A stretch of 64,000 nt of DNA from Cellulomonas terrae. Lineage in GTDB: Bacteria > Actinomycetota > Actinomycetes > Actinomycetales > Cellulomonadaceae. The notes beneath the pieces are model-generated. The model was given only the letters and a program-made list of their open reading frames with translations. It was not told where the DNA came from and ran no database searches. A program made the position numbers and the translations under genes. Location: assembly GCF_007990265.1 (NCBI RefSeq), contig NZ_BJWH01000013.1, positions 1 to 64,000 of the forward strand, read 5' to 3'. Shown here piece after piece: positions 45,946 to 57,889 of this stretch. The stretch's first letter is position 1, and the number at the start of each line of letters is the position of its first letter.

Positions 45946-45947
45946 CC

Positions 45948-46370
45948 ATGCCCACCGAGGACGCGAAGGTCTACGTCATCTCGGTCGCCGCCGAGCTGGC
46001 GGGCATGCACCCGCAGACCCTGCGCCAGTACGACCGCCTCGGCCTGGTCACCCCCAGCCGCGCGAGCGGCCGAGGCCGGCGGTACTCCCTGCGGGACATC
46101 GCGACCCTGCGCGAGGTCCAGCGGCTGTCGCAGGACGAGGGCGTCAACCTGGCCGGCATCAAGCGGATCCTCGAGCTCGAGGCCGAGCTGGAGCAGCTGA
46201 AGCGGCAGGTCGAGTACCTGCGCGCGTTCGTCGACCCGGGTCGCCGCATCTTCACCGCCGACCCCCGCGGCGACGTCGTCGCGGTCAACCGCACGGCATC
46301 CCGCAGCCGCCGCCCGACGACGACGGCCGACCGTGCCGCCGTCGTCCTCTGGCGCCCCACCAACCGCTGA
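45948..46370 (+). CDS. hspR: Heat-shock repressor HspR (MerR family)
   Basis: A 140-residue MerR-type regulator. The N-terminal winged helix (YVISVAAELAGMHPQTLRQY, then DRLGLVTPSRASGRGRRYS) and a coiled coil (LELEAELEQLKRQVEYLRAF) are typical of HspR. It binds HAIR sites, two of which lie before dnaK, and needs DnaK as co-repressor in the family. Its start is 2 bp after the dnaJ stop. Confidence 0.93.
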   Translation: MPTEDAKVYVISVAAELAGMHPQTLRQYDRLGLVTPSRASGRGRRYSLRDIATLREVQRLSQDEGVNLAGIKRILELEAELEQLKRQVEYLRAFVDPGRRIFTADPRGDVVAVNRTASRSRRPTTTADRAAVVLWRPTNR

Positions 46371-46379
46371 CCCCTCCGC

Positions 46380-46425
46380 GACGTCCGCACTCGCGCGCGC
46401 TGGACCCCGCCGGAGTGCGGACGTC
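46380..46425 (+). terminator. 13-bp hairpin after hspR
   Basis: GACGTCCGCACTC at 46380-46392 is complementary to 46413-46425, with a 20-nt loop. It starts 10 bp after the hspR stop and probably ends the heat-shock operon. Confidence 0.7.
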
Positions 46426-46497
46426 CGAGGGAGGGGGGGTCCCGGCGCGCACTTTCTCGGACGTTCGCAGAGCGGTTGCTGCCTAGACTTCCTGAGC

Positions 46498-47663
46498 GTG
46501 ACGATCGATCTCGAACGCGCCCGCCGTGACACGCCCGGCATCGAGCATGTCGCCCACCTGAACAACGCCGGCGGCGCCCTGCGGCCGAGCGTCGTGACGG
46601 ACACGGTCGTCGCGCACCTGCGGCGCGAGGCGGAGATCGGGCCGTACGAGGCGGAGGCCGAGTCCGAGGCGCGAGTGGCCGACGTGTACGGCTCGGTCGC
46701 TCGGCTGATCGGTGCGCAGCCGGACGAGATCGCGCTGGTGCAGAGCGCCACGACCGCCTGGAACGTGGCGTTCTCGTCGATCCCGCTCAAGGCGGGCCAG
46801 CGCATCCTCACGGCGCGCACCGAGTACATCAGCAACGCGATCGCCCTCCTCCAGGCGTGCGAGCGGACGGGTGCGACCCTCGAGGTCGTCGAGGACGACG
46901 ACCACGGCCAGGTCGACCTGGACCAGCTGGAGCGGCGGCTCGACAGCGACGTCGCGCTCGTCGCGCTGACGCACGTCCCGACCGGTGGCGGCGTCGTCAA
47001 CCCGGCTGCGGAGGTCGGCGCGCTGACGCGCAGGGCGGCGTCCCGTTCCTGCTCGACGCGTGCCAGTCGGTCGGTCAGCTCGACGTCGACGTCGCGGACC
47101 TCGGCTGCGACCTGCTCGCCGCGACGGGCCGCAAGTTCCTGCGCGGACCCCGAGGCACCGGCTTCCTCTACGCGTCCCGCGCGATCACGGACAGCCTGGT
47201 GCCGCCCGTGCTCGGACTCGGTGCGGCCACGTGGACGTCACCGACCACGTTCGAGGTCGTGCCGGGTGCGCTGCGGTTCGAGACGTGGGAGCGGTCGATC
47301 GCCGACAACCTCGGGCTCGGTGCGGCCGTCGACTACGCGCTGTCGTTCGGTCTGCCCGCGATCGAGGAGCGCGTCACCGGGCTCGCCGCGCGGCTGCGCG
47401 AGGACCTGGCGCGGACCCTCGGCGTCACGGTGCGCGACAAGGGGGTCCGGAAGTCCGGGATCGTCACCTTCACGGTCGACGGGCTGCGTGCCGACGAGGT
47501 CCGCGCCCGGGTCGCCGCTGCGGGCGTCAACGTGAGCGTCACGCGCATCTCGTCGGCCCAGCTCGACTTCGGCGCCCGCGGCCTGACGGAGGTCGTCCGC
47601 GCGAGCCCGCACTACTACACGTCCGACGAGGAGCTCGACCGCCTGCTCTCGGCGCTGCGCTGA
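46498..47663 (+). pseudogene. Class V aminotransferase, frameshifted
   Basis: Two frames together make a ~388-residue PLP enzyme of class V (cysteine desulfurase/isopenicillin epimerase-like). The first (GTG 46498) runs from VTIDLERARRDTPGIEHVAH to VNPAAEVGALTR. The second picks up GGVPFLLDACQSVGQLDVDV and includes the PLP lysine in TGRKFLRGPRGTGFLY and the C-terminal domain to the stop. The shift is at about 47031-47034, equivalent to one missing base. This may be a real inactivation or an assembly error. Otherwise both parts look well conserved. Confidence 0.75.
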
Positions 47664-47665
47664 CG

Positions 47666-47711
47666 ACGTCCGAGGAGGTGGCTGCTCCGGCGCTCACCTC
47701 CTCGGACGTCC
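47666..47711 (+). terminator. 16-bp perfect hairpin after the aminotransferase
   Basis: GACGTCCGAGGAGGTG at 47666-47681 pairs perfectly with 47696-47711, 14-nt loop. It begins 2 bp after the stop. Confidence 0.75.
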
Positions 47712-47718
47712 CGGCGCC

Positions 47719-47732
47719 GACACGGCCGTGTC
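47719..47732. promoter_or_regulatory. 14-bp palindrome upstream of ABC exporter genes
   Basis: GACACGGCCGTGTC is a perfect palindrome, 46 bp before the ATPase start. It is in the right place for a repressor site, but it also touches the terminator at 47711. No adjacent regulator gene is known to use it. Confidence 0.45.
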
Positions 47733-47778
47733 AGGCACGTGTCGGTGGCCTGTCAGCGCGGTCCACCAGCCTGGAGCC

Positions 47779-48756
47779 ATGACACACGACCTGGTGATCG
47801 AGGCAGAAGGCCTCGTCAAGCACTTCGGCGAGACGAAGGCCCTCCAGGGCGTCGACCTCGCCGTCGCCCGCGGCACCGTCCTCGGCGTGCTCGGCCCCAA
47901 CGGGGCGGGCAAGACGACGGCGGTCCGCATCCTGTCCACCCTCCTGCAGCCCGACTCGGGGCACGCCCGGATCGCGGGCTTCGACGTCGTGAAGGACGCC
48001 GAGCGCGTCCGCCAGTCGATCGGCCTCACCGGCCAGTACGCCTCCGTCGACGAGGACCTGTCGGGCCGGCAGAACCTCGTGCTGTTCGGCACGCTGCTGG
48101 ACCTCGGCCGCGTCGGCGCCCGTGCCCGTGCCGCCGAGCTGCTCGAGTGGTTCGACCTGACGGCGGCGGCCGACCGCCCCGCCAAGACCTACTCCGGGGG
48201 CATGCGCCGCCGGCTCGACCTGGCCGCGAGCCTCGTCGGGCGGCCGGACGTGATCTTCCTCGACGAGCCGACGACCGGCCTGGACCCGTCGAAGCGCGAG
48301 GACATGTGGGACGTGGTCCGCTCGCTCGTCACGGACGGATCGACCGTGCTGCTGACGACGCAGTACCTGGAGGAGGCGGACGCGCTGGCCGACGAGATCA
48401 CGGTCATCGACCACGGTCGCGTCATCGCGCACGACACCCCCGAGGGCCTCAAGCGCGTGGTCGGTGGTCAGACGCTCGAGGTCCGTCCGTCGGACCTGAC
48501 GCGCATGGCGGAGGCCGCGACGATCCTCGGCCAGGTGTCCACGGGCACCGGCGGGCCGGAGGAGATCCGCAAGGGCGTCCTCGCGGTCCCGGTCGCCGAC
48601 GACTCCGCGCTCACCGCCACGGTGTCCCGCCTGGCGAGTGCCGGCATCGGCGTCACCGAGCTCTCCCTGCACCTGCCCAGCCTGGACGAGGTGTTCTTCT
48701 CGCTCACGGGCCGTACGGCCTCCGAGGACGACACGACCACGAAGGAGGTGGCCTGA
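47779..48756 (+). CDS. DrrA-type ABC transporter ATP-binding protein
   Basis: A 325-residue ATPase. Walker A GPNGAGKTT, the signature YSGGMRRRLDLAASL, Walker B VIFLDEPTTGLDP and the H-loop-type STVLLTTQYLEEADAL are present. The C-terminal extension (about 225-325) is the DrrA type, regulating assembly with the permease. It should pair with the permease gene starting in its stop codon. Daunorubicin-resistance-like exporters pump drugs or lipids; the substrate is unknown. Confidence 0.93.
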   Translation: MTHDLVIEAEGLVKHFGETKALQGVDLAVARGTVLGVLGPNGAGKTTAVRILSTLLQPDSGHARIAGFDVVKDAERVRQSIGLTGQYASVDEDLSGRQNLVLFGTLLDLGRVGARARAAELLEWFDLTAAADRPAKTYSGGMRRRLDLAASLVGRPDVIFLDEPTTGLDPSKREDMWDVVRSLVTDGSTVLLTTQYLEEADALADEITVIDHGRVIAHDTPEGLKRVVGGQTLEVRPSDLTRMAEAATILGQVSTGTGGPEEIRKGVLAVPVADDSALTATVSRLASAGIGVTELSLHLPSLDEVFFSLTGRTASEDDTTTKEVA

Positions 48757-49583
48757 TGACCACGCTGACCCAGCCCCGTGCCCCGCGCCTCACCACGACG
48801 TCGGCCGCCACGGTCCAGCGCAAGCCGTTCCCGCTGCTCCGGCACTCGCTGTCGCTGGCCAAGCGCAGCCTCATCAAGACGTGGCGGACGCCCGAGGCGC
48901 TCATCGACGTGACGCTGCAGCCGGCGATCTTCCTGGTGATCTTCGTCTACATCTTCGGCGGCGCCGTGGCGGGTGACACCCAGACCTACCTGCAGTTCCT
49001 GCTGCCCGGCATCCTCGCGCAGACCATCGCGACGGGGGCCATCGCGATCGGCGTGAACCTCAACACCGACCTGGAGAAGGGCATGTTCGACCGGTTCAAG
49101 TCGCTGCCCATCCCGCGGTCGTCGCCCCTGATCGGTGCGGTGCTCGGCGACGTGGTCCGCTACGTCATCGTCACCGTCATGACGCTGTCCATCGGCTACC
49201 TGATGGGGTTCCGGATCCTCACCGACCCGCTCAGCGCGGTCGCGGGCTGCCTGCTCGCCGTGGTGTTCGCCCTGTCGCTGTCCTGGGTGTCCGTGTTCGT
49301 CGGGATGAAGGTCCGGACGTCCGGTGCGGTGCAGGGGATCATGTTCCTGATCATCATGCCGCTGAGCTTCGCGTCGAACGTGTTCGTGCCGGCGGGCACG
49401 CTGCCGGACTGGATGCAGACGTTCGTCGCGTGGAACCCGCTGACCCACCTGGTCGAGTCGATGCGCGGGCTCTTCCTGGGCACGCCGATGGGCGACAGCG
49501 TGTACTGGACGCTGGCCTGGTGCGTCGGGCTCGTCGCGGTGTTCCTGCCGCTGGCGATGCGGGCCTACCGCCGCAAGGTCTGA
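48756..49583 (+). CDS. DrrB-type ABC transporter permease
   Basis: A 275-residue ABC-2 membrane protein with about six transmembrane helices. Typical sequences are TLQPAIFLVIFVYIFGG, LEKGMFDRFKSLPIPR and the NPLTHLVESMRGLFLG segment near the C-terminus. Its ATG shares one base with the ATPase stop codon (TGATG), so translation is coupled. With the ATPase it forms a two-component exporter. Confidence 0.93.
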   Translation: MTTLTQPRAPRLTTTSAATVQRKPFPLLRHSLSLAKRSLIKTWRTPEALIDVTLQPAIFLVIFVYIFGGAVAGDTQTYLQFLLPGILAQTIATGAIAIGVNLNTDLEKGMFDRFKSLPIPRSSPLIGAVLGDVVRYVIVTVMTLSIGYLMGFRILTDPLSAVAGCLLAVVFALSLSWVSVFVGMKVRTSGAVQGIMFLIIMPLSFASNVFVPAGTLPDWMQTFVAWNPLTHLVESMRGLFLGTPMGDSVYWTLAWCVGLVAVFLPLAMRAYRRKV

Positions 49584-49588
49584 CCCGG

Positions 49589-49621
49589 CGACGCCGGCTG
49601 AGGTCGCCTCAGCCGGCGTCG
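49589..49621. terminator. 14-bp hairpin between convergent genes
   Basis: CGACGCCGGCTGAG at 49589-49602 pairs perfectly with 49608-49621 around GTCGC. It overlaps the end of the leftward regulator gene and serves both directions. Confidence 0.75.
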
Positions 49622-52600
49622 GCCGTCAGCGTGCGGACCCGCGCGGCGGCCTGCCCGGGGGGAAGCGCGCGCCACCGGGCGAGCAGCGCCTCGCGGGTGG
49701 CCTCGTCGCCGATGAGCTCGGCGGTCGTGCCTCCGATCCCCAGCTGGAAGAACATCACGAGGTTGGCCCCGAGCCGCGTCCCGAGCGCCCACAGCTCGCG
49801 GGCGCGGTCGACGTCTCCCCGGTGGGCGGCCAGCTCCGCGAACCCGAGCGCCCACGTGCCGAGCACCGGCATGTCGGTCGTGCCGACGGCGTCGGTCGTC
49901 GCCGCGCCGAGCAGCTCGACCGCACGGTCGGCCGACGCGGTCGTGTCCACGCCGGGCATCGGGGCGAGGCGCAGGTGCGTGACCGCGATCGCCACCAGGA
50001 AGACCACGCGGGCCTGCGGGATGGGGACGCGCTCGGCGGTGATCAGTGCGGCGGTCGCCTCGGCGTGGTCGATCGCCTCCTGCACCCGCCCGGCCTGCGC
50101 CGCCAGCTGGGCGAGCCCGAGGTGGGCCTGCGCGACGTCGACGTCGTCCGACTGCGTCGACGTCGCGACCTCCCGCAGCTGGGCGGCCGCCTCCTCGCTG
50201 CCCTGCAGCGCACGCTGCAGGTCCAGCTGGACCCGGATGCTGCGCACGTCCTGCATCGCCCCGACCAGCTCGAGGTGCTCCATGCTCTCCCGGAGCCACG
50301 CCTCCGTGTCCGTACCCCCCCGGGCGCTCTCCCACTGGCCGATGCCCTGCGCGGCCATCCCCATGCCCCAGTGGTCGCCGATCGCCTGGAACCGGCGGTA
50401 GGCCTCGCGGGCGTCGGCGCTGGACATCGACGGGTCCCCGGAGTTCTCCCGCACGGCGGCCCGCATGAACAGCCCGAGGGCCTGCAGGAAGTCGTCGTCC
50501 GCCTCGACCATCCGCTCGGCGGCCGCGAGGCTCTCGTCGACGTCGGGGGAGCCGAGCGACGGCATGGCGGCGGCGAGCGCGCGCATCCGCGGGGACACCT
50601 GCTCCGGCCGCTCGGCGAGCACCCGCCGGATCGCCCGCCACGCGAGCGCGACGTGCCGCAGGGAGGTGGTGACCCCGGCGTTGACGGCCGCGTACAGGCA
50701 CGCGGCGGTCGTCCGGTCCGCGTCGGGCAGCGGCCGGCCGGACGCGGCGCCCCGGAACAGCGTCGACGTGCGGCGCGCGGCAGGGTCGTCGACGAGCAGC
50801 AGCCGCACCGCCCACTGGACGCACTCGACATGCAGCCCCCGCACGCTCCACAGGTGGAACAGGGCGCTCGCGATGTCGACGGCACCCGCCTCGTCGCCGT
50901 GGTCGACGGCCCACCGCAGCGCCGCGACCAGCGTCTCCTGCTCGGTGGCGCACCGGTCGAACGCCACCAGCTGGCCGGCGCCGACGAAGTCCCGTCCCAG
51001 CCGGACCGCCGTCGCCGCCGCCCAGCCGACGAGCCCGTCCATCGCCGCACCGCGCCCGCCCGCGGCGTCCAGCCGGACCTCGCCGTACTCCCGGACGGTC
51101 TCGAGCATCCGGTAGCGCGCCGGTCCGCCGTCGCCCTCGTCGAGGCTCAGCAGCGACTGCTCGACGAGCGTCGCGAGCCCGCGTCGGACCGTCGCCGGGT
51201 CCGCCCCCGACACCGCGGCCGCCGTGTCGGCGGTGAACGGCGCCGGCACCACCGCCAGCCGCTGGACCAGCGCACGGTCGGCCGGGTCCAGGAGCTCACG
51301 GCTCCAGTCGACCATCGCCCACAGGCTCGCGTGCCGGTCGGGCAGCCCGCGCAGGGCGTCGTCGAGCAGCGCGAACCGGTCGGTCAGGCCGGCGAGCACG
51401 TCGTCGACGGTCATGGACCGCAGGCGTGCGGCGGCGAGCTCGAGGGCGAGCGGCAGGTTGTCGAGACGGTGGCACAGCTCGAGCGCGCGCACCTGGTCCC
51501 ACGCGAGGTCGGCGCGTCCGGCGCGGGCCCGCGACTCCAGCAGCCCGAGCGCGTCGGCGTCGGGCAGCATCCGCAGCCGGTGCACGGACTCGCCCACCAG
51601 GCCCAACGGCGCCCGGCTGGTCGCCAGCACGACCACGTCCGGCGAGGCGACGGCGAGCAGGTCACCGACGACGACCGCAGCGGCGTCGAGGACGTGCTCG
51701 CAGTTGTCCAGCACCAGCATCCCGTCGAGGTCCTGCGCCGCGAGCCGCAGCCGGTCCTCGGGGCTGAGCAGCCGGCGGTCGGCGGAGATGTCCGCGCGCG
51801 CCGCGGTCGCGTCCGACCCCCCGATCGCCGCCAGCACCGCGGGCAGCACCTCGGTGGGGGAGCGCAGCCCGGCGAGCTCGACGACCCGCACCGACCGCCC
51901 CGCGGCGGCCGCCCGGCGCGCGACCTCCCCGGCCAGGCGCGTCTTGCCCGCCCCGCCGGTCGCGACGACCGTGACCAGCGCCGACGCCCGCAGCGACGCC
52001 TCGACCTGTGCCACGTCGTCGTCGCGGCCGACCAGCACCGTCGCGGGCCGTCGCCACGGACCGGGCAGCGCCACGACCGCCCGGGACTGTGTGGACGTCG
52101 CGACGCCCAGCTCACCGCGCAGCAGCGCGAGGTGCGCCTGCGCGACGACGGGCGACGGGTCGGTGCCGTACCGGTCGGCGAGCTCGGTGCGCACCCGCTC
52201 GACCACCGCGAGCGCCTCGGCGTCCCGGCCCTGCGCGGCGAGCACCCGGACGAGGAGCGCGACCAGGGGCTCGTCGGGCGGCGTCCGCAGCGCGCAGCGG
52301 CGCAGGTCCTCGACCAGGTCCTCGACGTGCCCGAGCGCGAGACCCGCCTCCGCCTGGAGGGTCACCACGTCGGCGAGCAGGCGGGCGGTGGCGGGATCGT
52401 CCAGGTCGGGGACGGCCGGGACCAGCCCGCGGGCGTCCCGGCCGAGGTCGCTCGCGCGGGCGGGGTCGCCCGTCCGGAGGGCGTCGCGCCCCGCGGCGAG
52501 CAGCGCCTCCGCGTCGACGACGTCGATCCGCAGGCCGTCCGTCGGCAGCCGGTACCCGCCCGGGGCGGCCTCGACCGCGAACCCGAGCCGTCGTGCGCGC

Positions 52601-52788
52601 GAGACGAGCGCCTGCACGGCCCCGGAGGCGTCGTCGGGCGGAAGGCCGTCCCACACCTCCTCGACGAGGGCCGTCGACGACACGCCGCGTCCGCGGGCGT
52701 CGAGGAGCGCGCCGACGAGTGCCGCCAGGCGGTCACCGCGCACCGGGCGACCGTCGACGGCCAGCGCCCCGAGCGTCGTGATGTGCAC
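49609..52788 (-). CDS. BTAD / ATPase / TPR (AfsR-SARP-like) transcriptional regulator
   Basis: A 1059-residue regulator from GTG at 52788. Residues about 1-90 look like a winged helix (VHITTLGALAVDGRPVRGDR, LVEEVWDGLPPDDASGAVQA). About 95-245 form the BTAD helical domain (RLGFAVEAAPGGYRLPTDGL, YGTDPSPVVAQAHLALL). About 265-560 are a signal-transduction ATPase with P-loop VVATGGAGKTRLAGEVARRA and Walker B MLVLDNCEHVLDA. TPR-like helices fill the rest. SARP-type regulators often control secondary metabolism; no gene cluster of that kind is in view. The adjacent drug exporter is convergent. Confidence 0.85.
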   Translation of the reverse strand: MHITTLGALAVDGRPVRGDRLAALVGALLDARGRGVSSTALVEEVWDGLPPDDASGAVQALVSRARRLGFAVEAAPGGYRLPTDGLRIDVVDAEALLAAGRDALRTGDPARASDLGRDARGLVPAVPDLDDPATARLLADVVTLQAEAGLALGHVEDLVEDLRRCALRTPPDEPLVALLVRVLAAQGRDAEALAVVERVRTELADRYGTDPSPVVAQAHLALLRGELGVATSTQSRAVVALPGPWRRPATVLVGRDDDVAQVEASLRASALVTVVATGGAGKTRLAGEVARRAAAAGRSVRVVELAGLRSPTEVLPAVLAAIGGSDATAARADISADRRLLSPEDRLRLAAQDLDGMLVLDNCEHVLDAAAVVVGDLLAVASPDVVVLATSRAPLGLVGESVHRLRMLPDADALGLLESRARAGRADLAWDQVRALELCHRLDNLPLALELAAARLRSMTVDDVLAGLTDRFALLDDALRGLPDRHASLWAMVDWSRELLDPADRALVQRLAVVPAPFTADTAAAVSGADPATVRRGLATLVEQSLLSLDEGDGGPARYRMLETVREYGEVRLDAAGGRGAAMDGLVGWAAATAVRLGRDFVGAGQLVAFDRCATEQETLVAALRWAVDHGDEAGAVDIASALFHLWSVRGLHVECVQWAVRLLLVDDPAARRTSTLFRGAASGRPLPDADRTTAACLYAAVNAGVTTSLRHVALAWRAIRRVLAERPEQVSPRMRALAAAMPSLGSPDVDESLAAAERMVEADDDFLQALGLFMRAAVRENSGDPSMSSADAREAYRRFQAIGDHWGMGMAAQGIGQWESARGGTDTEAWLRESMEHLELVGAMQDVRSIRVQLDLQRALQGSEEAAAQLREVATSTQSDDVDVAQAHLGLAQLAAQAGRVQEAIDHAEATAALITAERVPIPQARVVFLVAIAVTHLRLAPMPGVDTTASADRAVELLGAATTDAVGTTDMPVLGTWALGFAELAAHRGDVDRARELWALGTRLGANLVMFFQLGIGGTTAELIGDEATREALLARWRALPPGQAAARVRTLTADAG

Positions 52789-53053
52789 CGGGACAGCATC
52801 GCGCACGGGGCCGACGCGCTGCCCCGTCAGCCGTTCGGGTGCATGTCCGTCGCGGTGTCCTGGGCGTGTCGTGCCGGGCATTCCCGACGAACCGGACGGC
52901 CCGGGTGTGGACTGCCGTGTGGAGCAGGTTGTGGGCGCCGAGGGGGTGCCTGTGGACGCCTGTGCACGGCCCCGCATCGGTGCTGGTCGGGGCTGTGTCA
53001 GTGGTGGCCGGTAGCCTGGAACTTCTCCACAGGGTGAAGAATGACACGCTTGT

Positions 53054-53103
53054 CACTACAACCCCTAGTGGTCCGTTGCGTGTGGGACCCCTAGGTGTAG
53101 TGT
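53054..53103 (+). promoter_or_regulatory. Two NrdR-box-like sites before nrdHIEF
   Basis: CACTACAACCCCTAGTG at 53054-53070 and CCCCTAGGTGTAGTGT near 53088-53103 are related imperfect palindromes (CACTACA...TAGTG and its reverse). Their centres are about 32-33 bp apart, three helical turns, as for NrdR tandem boxes. They lie about 155-200 bp before nrdH. Confidence 0.65.
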
Positions 53104-53256
53104 CTAGTCACGACGCAGTGCAGAGAGCTCCTGGCAGGTCCGCAGGCTCCCAGCACCACGCCAGGCCCGCAGGACGGGCCCTTCAGCTTCAGAGGATCAC
53201 AGCTTCGCGAACGCTCCGGGGGGAGCGTGCCGCAGACAGGAACACGGGGAGCCACC

Positions 53257-53502
53257 ATGACGATCACGGTCTACAGCAAGCCGGCGTGCGTGCAGTGCAA
53301 CGCGACCTACCGCGCGCTCGACAAGCTCGACACCGACTACACGGTGGTGGACATCAGCGAGGACGCCGACGCGCGTGACTACGTGATGTCGCTCGGTCAC
53401 CTCCAGGCCCCCGTCGTGATCGTCGACGGCGAGCACTGGTCGGGCTACCGCCCCGACCGCATCAAGGCGCTGGCCGACCGACTGGCCACGGCAGTCGCCT
53501 GA
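53257..53502 (+). CDS. nrdH: Glutaredoxin-like NrdH
   Basis: An 81-residue redoxin with the active-site CVQC in YSKPACVQCNATYRALD, and the conserved SGYRPDRI helix at the C-terminus. It reduces the class Ib ribonucleotide reductase. GGGGAGCC precedes the ATG. It is the first gene of nrdHIEF. Confidence 0.97.
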   Translation: MTITVYSKPACVQCNATYRALDKLDTDYTVVDISEDADARDYVMSLGHLQAPVVIVDGEHWSGYRPDRIKALADRLATAVA

Positions 53503-53511
53503 CGAAACTCC

Positions 53512-53548
53512 CCGGATCGGCGCCGGTCTCGACACCGCGCCGATCCGG
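53512..53548 (+). terminator. 12-bp hairpin between nrdH and nrdI
   Basis: CCGGATCGGCGC at 53512-53523 pairs perfectly with 53537-53548; the loop is 13 nt. It starts 9 bp after the nrdH stop. It might reduce read-through or stabilise the nrdH transcript. Confidence 0.65.
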
Positions 53549-53993
53549 CGGGCTTCTCCGCGCTCGAACGCACCACCGCACGACCCGAGGGTGAGGGGAT
53601 CCAGCCGATGAGCTCCCTGGTCTACTTCTCCTCCGCCTCGGACAACACCCACCGGTTCGTGCAGAAGCTCGGTCTGCCGGCGGAGCGCATCCCGCTGCGC
53701 CCGACGGACCCGTTCCTGCACGCCTCCGAGCCGTACGTGCTGATCCTGCCGACGTACGGCGGGGGCAACGAGGGTGGCGCAGTACCGAAGCAGGTCATCA
53801 AGTTCCTCAACGACGAGGACAACCGTGCTCTGATCCGCGGAGTCATCGCGGCCGGCAACACGAACTTCGGCGAGAAGTACTGCATCGCAGGGGACATCAT
53901 CGCGGCCAAGTGCCACGTCCCCTACCTGTACGGCTTCGAGCTCATGGGTACGACCGAGGACGTGCACAACGTCCGTGAGGGATTGGGAAGATT

Positions 53994-57150
<3,157 letters not shown>

Positions 57151-57169
57151 CCCCGTCGCTCGACGCGCA

Positions 57170-57203
57170 CGAACGGCCGGCCCTCTCGGGGTCCGGCCGT
57201 TCG
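57170..57203 (+). terminator. 11-bp hairpin after nrdF
   Basis: CGAACGGCCGG at 57170-57180 pairs perfectly with 57193-57203, with a 12-nt loop. It begins 19 bp after the nrdF stop and ends the nrd operon. Confidence 0.75.
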
Positions 57204-57247
57204 GTCGTTCCCGGCTGCCCGGCCTGCTCGACGCGTCGGCGATCGGA

Positions 57248-57718
57248 CTAGAGCAGCGGCCCGCCGCGCTCCACCATCACCGGACCACCGATCGGCTCGG
57301 CCGCGCCGGGCACGTCGCGGTACCGGTGGGCGACGACGATGCTGGCCCGGCCCCGGTCGGACGCCTCCACGAACACGGCGTCCTGCCGCTGCCCGTCCAG
57401 GGTCAGGTACCCGTCCCACGCGACGGCGGCGCGGACGGCGGTGCTCGCGACCCTGACCTGGTCACGGGCGTGCTGCTGCGCGGCCGTCAGCTCGTCCATG
57501 AAGCGGTTGAGGGCCCGATGGCCGTCGGCGTTCTCGATGATCGCGAACGGGATGAGCGGGCCGCCCTCGGGCACGACCGAGGTGACCGCGTGTCCGAGCG
57601 CGAGCTCGGCGAGCGCCATGAGCTCCTCGGACGGTTCGCCCTCGACGCTCGGCGGCACCGACGCGGGCGCCGCGGTTGCGGGGGCAGGAGAACGACGACG
57701 GAAGAGTCCCATGGCCAT
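57248..57718 (-). CDS. Hypothetical protein
   Basis: A 156-residue soluble protein (MAMGLFRRRSPAPATAAPAS, then ELMALAELALGHAVTSVVPE and FAIIENADGHRALNRFMDEL, ending PVMVERGGPLL). It resembles a small family of uncharacterised actinobacterial proteins of one alpha/beta domain. The start could be ATG 57718 or 57712; neither has a clear ribosome site. It is convergent to nrdF. Confidence 0.6.
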   Translation of the reverse strand: MAMGLFRRRSPAPATAAPASVPPSVEGEPSEELMALAELALGHAVTSVVPEGGPLIPFAIIENADGHRALNRFMDELTAAQQHARDQVRVASTAVRAAVAWDGYLTLDGQRQDAVFVEASDRGRASIVVAHRYRDVPGAAEPIGGPVMVERGGPLL

Positions 57719-57889
57719 GAGTCGGCCGCGTGCCCGTCCGGCTTGAGGCGAGCCGACGGAACGCATCCGAGGGAACCGAGCGCGACCGGTGTCGCTCGTC
57801 CTGGCTCGGCGCTCAACCTCGCGCGACGAACGGCCGATTCCCCTGCGGAGACGGCCGTTCGCCGTCGACCCCTGAGTCCTGGAGCCGTC

